Assembly (NCBI GenBank): GCA_017654935.2
Contig: CM065686.1
Coordinates: 27,536,591 to 27,600,590, forward strand
Origin: Phymorhynchus buccinoides
Lineage: Eukaryota; Mollusca; Gastropoda; Neogastropoda; Raphitomidae
Direction of reading: 5' to 3'
Length of the DNA: 64,000 nt
Part shown: piece by piece, positions 1-8,122 of the stretch
Layout of the letters: the number at the start of each line of letters is the position of its first letter
Position numbering within the stretch: the stretch's first letter is position 1
Position numbers and translations under genes: made by a program
The notes under the pieces: model-generated
The model's database searches: none
What the model was told of the DNA's origin: nothing
Seen by the model: the letters and a program-made list of their open reading frames with translations, nothing else

Positions 1-2
1 CA

Positions 3-1661
3 GTCTCCCGGGTCCCTCTTCCAGGACCCGGTTTCTACTCGCGTCTCTTCACGGTCACGAAGAAGTCGGGCGGTTACCGCCCTGTTCTGGATCTGTCTCC
101 GCTGAACAAGTTTCTTCACAAAACCAGGTTCAAGATGGAAACTCCGTCCACGGTCCGTTCGTTCATACGTCCAGGGGACTGGGCAACCTCAGTGGACTTG
201 CAAGACGCTTACTTCCATCTGTCCATCCACCCTTCCCGCAGAAAGTTTCTCCGCTTCGTCTGGAAGGGAGAAACTTTCCAATTCAACGCCCTACCGTTCG
301 GTCTCTCTCTGGCCCCCTGGATCTTCACCAAGGTGACCAGAGAGCTGGCCGCTCTGGCCCGCTCGCAGGGGCTGCGGTTAAAGGTCTTTCTCGACGACTG
401 GCTTTTACTCGCATCCTCTCGCGCTCTCTCGCTCGACCACACCCGAGTTCTTGTGGACCTCTCGCTTCGGCTGGGGTTCCGCATCAACTCCAAGAAGTCA
501 GATCTGACCCCCTCTCAGACCTTCACCTATCTCGGCATGTGCTTCGACACCGTGAACTTTACGGTCACGGCGTCCGAGGGCAGGCTTTCAGCCATTGTCA
601 GTCTCGTGGCCGACCTCTCAGAGGCGAAGTCGGCCACGTTTCGCCGACTCCTCAGCCTTTTGGGCCTCATGGAGTCGGTAGCGGAGCTCCTCCCGTTGGG
701 CAGAGTGCGCAAAAGGCCACTGCAACGGGAGTTGACGGCGCGCATCCTGGACCCATCCCACTTCGACCAGCAGGTCGCGTTGGGGGATTGGTTTCGGAAG
801 GCGGTCATGGCTTGGACCGACCCGTGTTGGATGAACAGCATGGTCCCAATCAGTCGTTTGGGTTCCCAGCTGTTCATCCACACGGATGCCTCCCTAAGCG
901 GGTGGGGAGCCCATATGGAGACGGAAGAAACCTCGGGCGTGTGGACAGAGCCACAAACACGTCTCCATATCAACTGGCTCGAGTTGGAAGCCATCCGGCT
1001 GGCCCTGATCCACTTTCTCCCCGCGATTCGGGGAAAGGAGGTCACGGTCTGCGGAGACAACTCGACCAGCTTGGCGTACCTCCGTCGTCAGGGGGGCACC
1101 CGCTCAGCCTCCCTGTCTCTGACGGCGGAGGACACTCTGGTTTGGGCCGACAGCCACGGGATCTCCCTGTCAGTGGAGTTTGTCCCGGGAAAACTCAATG
1201 TTCTGGCGGACCAACTCAGCCGCTCTCATCAGGTGCTTCAAACGGAGTGGACGATTGCGCATCGGGCCTTGACCCCAGTCTGGAGACGCTGGGGCAAGCC
1301 CATGGTGGATCTCTTTGCCACGAGGTACAGCAATCGTCTACCTCTGTACGTGTCCCCAGTCAGGGACCCTCAGGCCTTGGCCCGCAACGCCTTTGCGATG
1401 TCTTGGTCGGGGATGTCGGTTTACGCCTACCCCCCGACTGCGTTGCTCACGAAAGTCTTGGCCAAGTGCCTCCTGGAAAGACCAGACATGATCCTCGTCG
1501 CGCCCCATTGGCCGACTCAACACTGGTTTCCAGAACTGCTGGCTCTGGCCAGGGACGGCCCCCTCATGCTGGGGCTCACACCCAAGACCCTCCTCCAGCC
1601 AAGGAGCGGTCTAGGCCATCCAAACCCTTTCAGGCTAAACCTGGCCGCATGGAAACTATAA
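3..1661 (+). CDS. DIRS copy A ORF2: reverse transcriptase, RNase H, Dam-like region (5' partial)
   Basis: The frame is open from base 3, so the visible part begins inside the RT fingers (GFYSRLFTV, then RPVLDLSPLN). The ATG at 135 is internal and not a likely start. The RT catalytic box FLDD lies at 387-398. RNase H follows with its acidic residues in HTDASLSGWGAH, ELEA, CGDNSTS and LADQLSR (about 880-1220). The C-terminal part (about 1300-1560: DLFATR, SPVRDP, YAYPPT, ILVAPHWP, WFPELL) aligns by eye with phage-type Dam N6-adenine methyltransferases, but the usual (N/D)PP(Y/F) motif reads YPPT. The enzyme would copy the element RNA into DNA. The last 13 nt overlap the recombinase frame. RT and RNase H are certain; the methyltransferase assignment is an inference. 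Confidence 0.92.
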   Translation, partial: VSRVPLPGPGFYSRLFTVTKKSGGYRPVLDLSPLNKFLHKTRFKMETPSTVRSFIRPGDWATSVDLQDAYFHLSIHPSRRKFLRFVWKGETFQFNALPFGLSLAPWIFTKVTRELAALARSQGLRLKVFLDDWLLLASSRALSLDHTRVLVDLSLRLGFRINSKKSDLTPSQTFTYLGMCFDTVNFTVTASEGRLSAIVSLVADLSEAKSATFRRLLSLLGLMESVAELLPLGRVRKRPLQRELTARILDPSHFDQQVALGDWFRKAVMAWTDPCWMNSMVPISRLGSQLFIHTDASLSGWGAHMETEETSGVWTEPQTRLHINWLELEAIRLALIHFLPAIRGKEVTVCGDNSTSLAYLRRQGGTRSASLSLTAEDTLVWADSHGISLSVEFVPGKLNVLADQLSRSHQVLQTEWTIAHRALTPVWRRWGKPMVDLFATRYSNRLPLYVSPVRDPQALARNAFAMSWSGMSVYAYPPTALLTKVLAKCLLERPDMILVAPHWPTQHWFPELLALARDGPLMLGLTPKTLLQPRSGLGHPNPFRLNLAAWKL

Positions 1662-2725
1662 AACTCGGTTTCCGGCGACAGGGCTTCTCTTCGAGAACCG
1701 TGGAACTTCTGCTGACCTCTCGGCGCCAATCCACCAATGCCTTGTACGATTTGCGCTGGAAGGCATGGTTCTCTTTCTGCGCGCGCAAGAAATTTGACGC
1801 GCTGCGCCCTTCCACAGTCCAGTTTGTGGAGTTCTTGTCACATCTGCACAGAACTAAGGGCCTCTCTGCTCAGACCCTTTCTGGCTACAGGGCCTCTCTC
1901 ATCAACACCATTTCGTTAGCTTTGGGTTTTGACCGAACCTCTAAGCTTTCCGCTCCGCAGGTTTCCCACTTCCTGGACGCGGTGCGTTTACGGGCCCCGG
2001 CGAGGACTGTCCGGGTCCCTCAGTGGGACGTGTTTCTTGTGTTGAATTATTTAAGGGATCGTTGTGAACCTCTCTCTTCCCTTTCCCTCAAAGTCCTCAC
2101 TCTCAAGACGGTTTTCTTGATTGCTTTGGCATCGACCAGACGGGTCAGTGGCCTCCACGCCCTTAGCGGACTCCCCAGGGACGTGGAGTTCTCCGGGGAT
2201 TTTTCGTCGGTTTCTCTTTGCTTTCTGCCCGAGTTCAGGGCCAAAAATCAACCCGGCGATGTCGAGTCACCTCTCCTCTCCATCCCCAGTCTTAGGACTA
2301 TCCTCTGTCCGGATGACGCCGACCGCTTCCTTTGTCCGGTCCGCGCCCTCAGGTCCTATCTCTCCAGAACCAAGGGTTTTAGGGGTTCTAGGAGGAGACT
2401 GTTTCTCTCTATCAACCCTAAGTACACTAAGGACGTTTCAAAGAACACGGTTGCTAGATGGTTGCTAGACTGTATCAAGCTTTCCTATTCTCAGTCTCCA
2501 GTTAGCCTGCCATCTGGCTCTGTCAGGGTCCACGAGCTCCGCGCAATCAGCGCCTCGCTCGCTCTGGTTAAGGGGGTGCCCATGGTTAAAATAATGTCAT
2601 CCGCTTACTGGAGGTCGCTCAACACCTTCCTCAGCTTCTACCTGCGGGACATCTCCACGCAGCACGACGACGACTCCTTCACGATCAAGAAGGTAGTTGT
2701 CGCCCAGACCTCCGTCTCCCTCTAA
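1649..2725 (+). CDS. DIRS copy A ORF3: tyrosine recombinase (integrase)
   Basis: A 358-residue tyrosine recombinase that would recombine the circular DNA form of the element with target DNA, without the target-site duplication made by DDE integrases. The N-terminal part (about 1-135) looks like a SAM-like core-binding domain. The catalytic part carries Arg in STRRVSG (R164/R165), the H-x-x-R box HELR (H295, R298), Trp321 and the nucleophile Tyr331 in FYLRD. The ATG at 1649 is chosen because copy B has the matching ATG and exactly the same 1077-nt length. It overlaps ORF2 by 13 nt in the -1 frame, so translation may be coupled. A conserved tail ending VVVAQTSVSL follows the active Tyr. The frame is intact. 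Confidence 0.93.
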   Translation: METIKLGFRRQGFSSRTVELLLTSRRQSTNALYDLRWKAWFSFCARKKFDALRPSTVQFVEFLSHLHRTKGLSAQTLSGYRASLINTISLALGFDRTSKLSAPQVSHFLDAVRLRAPARTVRVPQWDVFLVLNYLRDRCEPLSSLSLKVLTLKTVFLIALASTRRVSGLHALSGLPRDVEFSGDFSSVSLCFLPEFRAKNQPGDVESPLLSIPSLRTILCPDDADRFLCPVRALRSYLSRTKGFRGSRRRLFLSINPKYTKDVSKNTVARWLLDCIKLSYSQSPVSLPSGSVRVHELRAISASLALVKGVPMVKIMSSAYWRSLNTFLSFYLRDISTQHDDDSFTIKKVVVAQTSVSL

Positions 2726-3018
2726 AACCAGTGAGTACGGGGACAAGCTCCCATCAGCCACCCCCTATGTTGTTTTTTAGTGGGTATATCATTGCAATGA
2801 TGTTTTGGGGCAATATTGGGGCACACACACCCCACCCCCCCTTTTTCCCCAACTCTTTTGCCTAGGATTACCTAGTTGTCTAAGAGGAAAAAAAGGGAGT
2901 ACAGGGGTTCTGTTTTTCAGAAGAGTGTTCGTGGGAAAAAAGCTCCCAGGTTCTTGCTCTCACTCTGTGGTTTGGGGGTATTGAAGCATCTACCCTCCTC
3001 CACTTTGGTAATCTGCAA
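2726..3018 (+). other. 3' untranslated region of DIRS copy A
   Basis: Non-coding stretch between the recombinase stop and the ICR. It holds a GTGAGT motif six bases after the stop (2731-2736), also present in copies B and D, and the palindrome TCATTGCAATGA at 2789-2800, also conserved in part in B and D. Both are discussed as findings. No other gene is seen. Confidence 0.5.
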
Positions 3019-3117
3019 TTGTTTCAGGTGTTGGTACAGTATGGTTAAAGTAGATTGGTGGATTTTTATTAATCCCTACTATCTATTTAACTTAATACTT
3101 ACCAACACCTGAAACAA
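3019..3117 (+). repeat. Internal complementary region (ICR) of DIRS copy A
   Basis: A 99-bp interrupted palindrome bounded by TTGTTTCAGGTGTTGGTA and its complement TACCAACACCTGAAACAA. Its reverse complement matches the right end of copy A at 3333-3384, including the CAGG variant and the GGGATT variant. In DIRS-1 the ICR is complementary to the outer ends of the element and is thought to template the joining of ends during circle formation; this segment fits that role. Confidence 0.85.
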
Positions 3118-3332
3118 ACGAGGTACCCTCCCTTGTATCCTCCCTCACTAATAAAGATGCTTCCTGTAAAATTGCGTAATGGCGGAAGTAGGCGCTCATT
3201 GGCCTAGCCACTGCTAGACCGGTAAGGGGGGATCACTCCCGCCCCACATCCGGCTAGGGGTCAAGGCCAGATGCCTACTTTCGTTTTTCTATATGCTATG
3301 GTATAGCTCCAGGTCGCTTAACGCTAATGCAG
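3118..3332 (+). repeat. Right inverted terminal repeat of DIRS copy A
   Basis: Reverse complement is alignable with the left inverted repeat of copy B (3432-3600): shared blocks include AACTGCATTAGC, the ACGAAAGT block and the GGGAGTGA..CCCC block, with many substitutions between. An AATAAA sits at 3150-3155 and could act as a poly(A) signal. The matching left repeat of copy A is outside the window. Confidence 0.75.
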
Positions 3333-3431
3333 TTGTTTCAGGTGTTGGTAAGTATTAAGTTAAATAGATAGTAGGGATTAATAAAAATCCACCAATCTAA
3401 TTTAATCATACTATACCAACACTCAAAACAA
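3333..3431. repeat. A|B end-to-end junction palindrome
   Basis: A single 99-bp palindromic module between copies A and B. The left half (3333-3384) has the variants of copy A's ICR (CAGGTGTTGG, ATTAAGTTAAAT, TAGGGATT); the right half (3395-3431) has those of copy B's ICR (TAATTTAATCATACTATACC, CACTCAAAACAA). The exchange point lies within the shared core AAAATCCACCAATCT at about 3384-3398. See findings. Confidence 0.85.
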
Positions 3432-3600
3432 CTGCATTAGCCTAAAACAACCTGGAACCTTACCCTAGCAATAGCTAAAACGAAAGTGGGCCCAAGGGAC
3501 TGCACCCATACCGCAGGGAGTAGCGGGAGTGACTCCCCTTACTTCCGGGTATGACGCGCACCCTTGGGACACCGGATATGTCATTCTTGAATTTTCCAGC
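3432..3600 (+). repeat. Left inverted terminal repeat of DIRS copy B
   Basis: Almost exact reverse complement of 9544-9712: both contain GCATTAGCCTAAAACAACC, ACGAAAGTGGGCCCAAGG, GACTGCACCCATACCGCAGG and CACCGGATATGTCATTC in the same order (read in opposite orientation at the right end). One clear difference is GAGTAGCGGG here versus GAGCAGCGGG in the complement of the right copy. Such similarity suggests recent insertion. Confidence 0.88.
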
Positions 3601-3815
3601 CATACTTCCACACCTGGGCCTACCCTGCTCCGCCTTTTCTACTCTTGTAGCTTTCTGGTGGGTTTGTTCCTTTTCTTAGCTTGTTCTACTTCTTTTCTTG
3701 GGAAGCCTGTTAGTCTTCCTATCGTTATTATTTCATTGTCATTTACGGGGTGTTCGTTTTAGTTCAAATTATTTCGTTCACTCTCTTGTTTGTGTTCGGG
3801 GTGGCGTCGGCCATT

Positions 3816-6206
3816 ATGGCTTCTTCCACCCCCTCGGTTCCCACTTCGAGCAAAGCAGTTTCTGCTTCTCTTGTTTCGGTTTCCAAGTCGGATGACCCTT
3901 CTTCTCTCGCTAGGGACCCTTTGGGCAGGTTCTCTAAATCTTCTCTAGAGTCCTCTTCAAAATCTTCTCACAAATCTTCGTCTCGTTCGAGCAAACAGTC
4001 TCATTCTCAGTCTGTTTCGGTTACACCGGCCAAACCGGTTTCAGAGCCCGCTCCAGTCTCTCTCCCTTCGGAGGTTTCTGCTCCTTCTCCTTTTCCGTTG
4101 GACTCGCAGGCTTTTTACGACGCCTTCTTTCGTCACTTGGACTCTTCGGGTTTCAGAGTTCTCCCTGTCACTTCGACAGAATCTTCCTCCTACTTCGGTT
4201 CTATGAGTAGGCCAGAGAAGGTTCCGCCAGTTGTCTCTTCGCGTGAGACCGTCACTGGCGCAACCCTCTCTCCTTCGTCTGTTCACAGGCTTGCCTCCAG
4301 GAGGCCCTTATCCACTAAGGCCAGCGTCAACCTCAACAGGGATAGGAAATCCCTCTCCACCTCTGGTTTCCGTCCTGTGGGCATGATGTTTACGGAACAG
4401 AGAGGCTCCCCTCCGGGGAGCTTGCCTAGTGACAGAGGTGACTCCTCTGTCACCAGACTGGCCAGTCTGTCAGGCAATCATCCGGTGGTACCTGGGAGGT
4501 ACCTCCAGGATCGGGAACGGCCTGTTCCCTTTCCTGAGTCCGGGCTCAAATCCTCCACTCATTTTGAGGGAGAAGTTACCAGGACAGTCAAATCGGTCGG
4601 TGCGGGGCACCTTCATACCGATAAGAGTCCATACCCCCCTCCCGGGGGATGGCTCTCCAGTGATCCTGGCACTGGCGCGGTTGGGGCCTCTTGGCAGTCC
4701 CGCCGCAACCGGAAAATCGCTTCTCCCGGTTGTGAGACGGTTTCCTCCGGTTCTCCCGGTGTTTACCCGGTTTCACCCGGTATTCATCCGGTTTCTCCCG
4801 GTTGTCTCCCGGTTGCTTGGCCAACACGGGCATACCGGGAAAGGGTTCGCCTAGAACCGGAAAATTCCGATGATGAATTTCCGGTTCGTTCCTCCGGTTT
4901 GGGTCAACCGGGAATGTCCCGCTCGCACGGAGGGCGTCACGTTCTCCCGGTTCCTGCCGGTGTTCAGAGATCCTCTCACTCCCAACCGGCAGAGCCCTCT
5001 TCCAGGCATGGCCCTCCGGTGGTGTTTGACTCTTTGGGCCGCCCCTATCAGAAGCTTCAACGGCCAGACCCCTCTGGGGAATTCTCTGAGTTTCAGTCCG
5101 ACTATGAGTCGGACATGGAACTGGACCCTCAGTCAGAGGTCCCTCACTCTCACACTGAGTCATCGGTTCAGAATCTTCTCAAGATTTTGTCTCGATCGTG
5201 CCCTTACGTGGTACCTGTGCGTTCCTCCCATCAGGAGTCCGCCACTGATCACGCGGTTGGCTCTCTCCTGCAGGCCAAGAGCTCTTTGACTCTCCAAGCC
5301 CCCTCCTTCCTGGAGGACTCGGTGGTTAAAGCGGAGTTCACCTTGAGGACCGGCAAGGTCCTTTCGTTGAAACAGATTGCTGAGGCCAATCTGGGGCGTT
5401 CTCAGCCGGTCTCGTCTCAGTCCGCTTCTTTTGTGGTACCCAGATTCAGACCTTTCGTCCCCCTACCGACGGAATACCTGCCCTTCCCCTCCGTCTCCAA
5501 ACCTTCTGCTGAGGAGGTGGAGTCCTTGAGGGGTCCTGCTGCTGTTCCGCCCGTCACTTTCAAACCTTCGGCCTTTAAGTCTCTCGAGGAATCTCTGTCT
5601 GGTTCTCTCAGGGCTTGTGGCATGGCCACCTCTCTCGTGCACACCTTGGCGGAGTCTCTGGGCAAATCAGCCTCTGATTCACCCGCGGATTTTCGGTGCT
5701 TTGATCAGATAGATGAAGCTTCCGTTGGAGTCTCTCTAGCCCTTTTGGGCAATGTGCTACAGAGCCTCTCTGATGTCACGGCTGGTTTGAAGGTCCAAAC
5801 CTGTGCCTTGGCCCGGGACTCTTTTCTGGCACAGAACAGGTCCCTTTCGTCCAGGGAAAAAGAGCGTTTGCGCTCTCTTCCCCTTCCGGAGTCGGGCATG
5901 TTCGGGGAAGAATCGGTTGCCCCAGTTCTCGAGTCCTCTTCAAAGAGGAAGTCGGCTGATAGCCAGGAGGCTATCTATCGGGCCCTGTTGAACCAGCCCC
6001 GTGCCCAACCCTTCCGTCCGCAACAGGCCTCTCGCCCTCGTTTTGGCTTCAGGAAGCCCTTTAGAGCTGGGTACGTTCCGTCCCGCTCTAAGAGTGTGAG
6101 ATACTCCTCTAGGCCTCCTCCCCAGTTCAAGGCCTTGAGGCCCCCTTCTCAGTCTTCTCGTGGCAACAGGAGGCCGAGCCTGTCCAAGAAACAGCTTTTT
6201 CAGTAG
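3816..6206 (+). CDS. DIRS copy B ORF1: Gag-like structural protein
   Basis: 796 residues from the ATG at 3816. This start lies in the context CCATTATGGCTTC, conserved at the ORF1 starts of copies D and E; the upstream ATG at 3750 only adds a hydrophobic 22-residue leader absent from other copies. The N-terminal third is rich in Ser, Lys and Pro. A Pro/Ser/Gly-rich middle with short repeats of the PVSPG type occupies about 300-360. The C-terminal block (about 600-720: ACGMATSLVHTLAESLG, FDQIDEASVGVSLALL, SSKRKSADSQEAIYRAL) is shared with copy C and is the most conserved part. An Arg/Pro-rich basic tail probably binds nucleic acid. No CCHC knuckle is seen. Assignment as Gag rests on position and family architecture. 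Confidence 0.85.
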   Translation: MASSTPSVPTSSKAVSASLVSVSKSDDPSSLARDPLGRFSKSSLESSSKSSHKSSSRSSKQSHSQSVSVTPAKPVSEPAPVSLPSEVSAPSPFPLDSQAFYDAFFRHLDSSGFRVLPVTSTESSSYFGSMSRPEKVPPVVSSRETVTGATLSPSSVHRLASRRPLSTKASVNLNRDRKSLSTSGFRPVGMMFTEQRGSPPGSLPSDRGDSSVTRLASLSGNHPVVPGRYLQDRERPVPFPESGLKSSTHFEGEVTRTVKSVGAGHLHTDKSPYPPPGGWLSSDPGTGAVGASWQSRRNRKIASPGCETVSSGSPGVYPVSPGIHPVSPGCLPVAWPTRAYRERVRLEPENSDDEFPVRSSGLGQPGMSRSHGGRHVLPVPAGVQRSSHSQPAEPSSRHGPPVVFDSLGRPYQKLQRPDPSGEFSEFQSDYESDMELDPQSEVPHSHTESSVQNLLKILSRSCPYVVPVRSSHQESATDHAVGSLLQAKSSLTLQAPSFLEDSVVKAEFTLRTGKVLSLKQIAEANLGRSQPVSSQSASFVVPRFRPFVPLPTEYLPFPSVSKPSAEEVESLRGPAAVPPVTFKPSAFKSLEESLSGSLRACGMATSLVHTLAESLGKSASDSPADFRCFDQIDEASVGVSLALLGNVLQSLSDVTAGLKVQTCALARDSFLAQNRSLSSREKERLRSLPLPESGMFGEESVAPVLESSSKRKSADSQEAIYRALLNQPRAQPFRPQQASRPRFGFRKPFRAGYVPSRSKSVRYSSRPPPQFKALRPPSQSSRGNRRPSLSKKQLFQ

Positions 6207-8122
6207 GTCCCGCACGGCCCCGAGAATCCCTAGGCGTCCCTGTGTCGAGTGTGGATGCTCTCTTGCGGGCGTATCCCGCTTGGCACAAGCTTGTGGGAAA
6301 TGCTTGGATTCTCGGAGTTGTGCGGGACGGGTTTCGGTTCCAGTTCGATCGGGAACCCCCGCTGTCTCTGTCCCCTGTCTCTTTCCCTCCACCCAGAGAT
6401 CCTATCCGTTTGGAGATCCTCCAGAAGGAAGTGGAGGGCCTTCTCTTGAAGGGCGCGATTACGATCGTGAACGATCCCAGTCCGGGTTTCTATTCCCGAC
6501 TTTTCACGGTCCCCAAGAAGACAGGCGGCTTCAGACCGGTTCTGGACTTGTCTCCCCTCAACAAGTTTTCAAGGAAGATCCATTTCAAGATGGAAACGGC
6601 GGCCACCGTCAGGGCCTTTGTGCGCCAGGGAGACTGGGCCACCTCCATCGACTTACGCGATGCGTACTTCCATGTGTCGATTCACCCCAGCCGTTGCAAG
6701 TTCCTTCGTTTCGTTTGGCAAGGCCTTGTCTACCAGTTCCATTCCCTCCCTTTCGGCCTTTCCCTGGCGCCTTGGATCTTCACCAAGGTTACCAGGGAAA
6801 TGGCAGCCCTAGCCAGGGCTCGGGGATTGAGGTTAAAGGTCTATCTCGACGACTGGCTGTTGCTTGCGTCGAGTCGCCAGTTGTCCTCCCAACAAACGGA
6901 GCTCCTTCTCAGTCTCTCCACGGTCCTGGGCTTCAACATCAACCAGGAGAAGTCGGATTTGGTCCCCTCTCAGCGGTTCAAATACCTGGGCATGATCTTC
7001 GACACCGAGTCGTTTCAGGTTTCTGCCACCCCGGAAAGAATTCTGTCTCTCTCCAACTTGGTGTCAGAACTTCTCGCAGCCCAGTCCACCTCCTTCAGAC
7101 GGCTTCTGTGCCTCCTCGGTCAGATGGAGTCCGTCTCGGGCCTCCTTCCTTTAGGTCGCCTTCACAAAAGGCCTCTGCAACGCGAGGTCCTTGCTCGAGT
7201 GCGAGATCAGTCGGATTTCGATCAGGTGGTCCAGTTGGGCACCTGGTTCCGGGATTCGGTTTCCCAATGGACGGACTCGGTGTGGATGAACAGTATGGTC
7301 CCAATCAGTCGTTTGGGGGCCCAGCTGTTCATCTGCACCGACGCCTCTCTCACCGGTTGGGGCGCGCATCTCGACTCCGAAGAGGTCTCTGGGAAATGGA
7401 CCGAAGCGGAGTCAGAGCGTCACATCAACTGGCTGGAGCTGGAGGCCATTCGCCTGGCCCTCCTTCATTTCGCTCCAAGGCTTCACGGCAGGTGTGTGGT
7501 GATTTGTGGCGACAATTCCACCAGCCTGTCCTACCTGCGTCGTCAGGGAGGCACAAGGTCCGCTTCACTCTCCCTGACGGCGGAGGCGATTCTGCGGTGG
7601 GCTTTTTCTCTCGACATCTCCCTCACGGTCGAGTTTGTTCCGGGCAAACTCAATGTGGTGGCGGACCAGTTGAGTCGCTCGGACCAAATTCTGGCCACCG
7701 AATGGACCATTGCTCACCAGGCCTTGTCTCCTGTTTGGAGACTGTGGGGGAAACCCCTCCTCGACCTCTTTGCCACCAGGTTCACTGCCAGACTGACCCT
7801 GTATGTTTCTCCAGTCAGGGACCCTCAGGCCTTTGCCAGGAACGCCTTCTCGTTCCCTTGGAAGGGCATGCTGATGTATGCCTTCCCCCCAACGGCTCTC
7901 ATTCCTCGGGTGTTGGAGAAGTGTCTCCGAGAGCACCCGGACTTGATTCTTGTCACTCCGATGTGGCCCACAAGCCACTGGTTCCCAGAGCTCCTCGACA
8001 TGGCGCAAGACGGTCCTCTTCCGCTCAATCTCACTCCCGCCACTCTTCTTCAGCCAAGAAGCGGGGTCGGACACCCTTGCCCTTCAAGGCTAAACCTGGT
8101 CGCATGGCGACTGTCCGTCTAG
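6113..8122 (+). CDS. DIRS copy B ORF2: reverse transcriptase, RNase H, Dam-like region
   Basis: Open frame of 670 codons, -1 relative to ORF1 and overlapping its end by 94 nt. RT homology begins near residue 43 (GTG at 6242), but the first in-frame ATG is far inside the RT domain (KMETAATV), so the protein is probably made by frameshift from ORF1 or another non-AUG route. RT fingers lie near residues 124-150; the YLDD box is at about 244-247. RNase H spans about 405-515 (TDASLTGWGAH, ELEA, CGDNSTS, VADQLSR). The Dam-like region spans about 544-632 (DLFATR, SPVRDP, FPPT, ILVTPMWP, WFPELL). The last 19 nt overlap ORF3. No stop or frameshift interrupts it. Methyltransferase activity is doubtful because the (N/D)PP(Y/F) box is replaced. 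Confidence 0.9.
   Translation, partial: ASSPVQGLEAPFSVFSWQQEAEPVQETAFSVGPARPRESLGVPVSSVDALLRAYPAWHKLVGNAWILGVVRDGFRFQFDREPPLSLSPVSFPPPRDPIRLEILQKEVEGLLLKGAITIVNDPSPGFYSRLFTVPKKTGGFRPVLDLSPLNKFSRKIHFKMETAATVRAFVRQGDWATSIDLRDAYFHVSIHPSRCKFLRFVWQGLVYQFHSLPFGLSLAPWIFTKVTREMAALARARGLRLKVYLDDWLLLASSRQLSSQQTELLLSLSTVLGFNINQEKSDLVPSQRFKYLGMIFDTESFQVSATPERILSLSNLVSELLAAQSTSFRRLLCLLGQMESVSGLLPLGRLHKRPLQREVLARVRDQSDFDQVVQLGTWFRDSVSQWTDSVWMNSMVPISRLGAQLFICTDASLTGWGAHLDSEEVSGKWTEAESERHINWLELEAIRLALLHFAPRLHGRCVVICGDNSTSLSYLRRQGGTRSASLSLTAEAILRWAFSLDISLTVEFVPGKLNVVADQLSRSDQILATEWTIAHQALSPVWRLWGKPLLDLFATRFTARLTLYVSPVRDPQAFARNAFSFPWKGMLMYAFPPTALIPRVLEKCLREHPDLILVTPMWPTSHWFPELLDMAQDGPLPLNLTPATLLQPRSGVGHPCPSRLNLVAWRLSV

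Larger units (their letters stand above)
1..3385 (+). mobile_element. DIRS-type retrotransposon copy A, 5' part outside window
   Basis: The order RT, RNase H, methyltransferase-like region, tyrosine recombinase, then an internal palindromic segment and a right inverted repeat, identifies a DIRS-type (tyrosine-recombinase) retrotransposon. The left part, with ORF1 and the left inverted repeat, lies before the window. Both visible reading frames are open, with no frameshift or internal stop. The right end merges directly into copy B at about 3384-3394. Copy A belongs to a different subfamily from B: their inverted repeats are homologous but clearly diverged. It sits upstream of the adenylyl cyclase exon at 10000, so presumably in an intron of that gene. 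Confidence 0.92.

Noticed and set aside
1649..2725. Tyrosine recombinase as a Crypton or domesticated host gene
   Set aside because: It follows RT and RNase H in the same element and is accompanied by ICR and inverted repeats, which define a DIRS element.
3333..3431. The 98-bp palindromic modules as independent MITEs inserted at each place
   Set aside because: Each ICR carries variants specific to the ends of its own element, and modules occur at defined positions only, without target duplications.
3750..3815. Upstream ATG giving a hydrophobic leader on copy B ORF1, resembling a signal peptide
   Set aside because: Other copies begin at the ATG equivalent to 3816 and lack the leader; the hydrophobic stretch is the untranslated leader read by chance.
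4588..5163. 191-codon minus-strand open frame opposite DIRS ORF1, and similar antisense frames at 7565-8074, 34841-35443 and 39669-40663
   Set aside because: They lie antisense to recognised element genes, have biased composition and no known domain; they follow from G/C-rich codons on the other strand.
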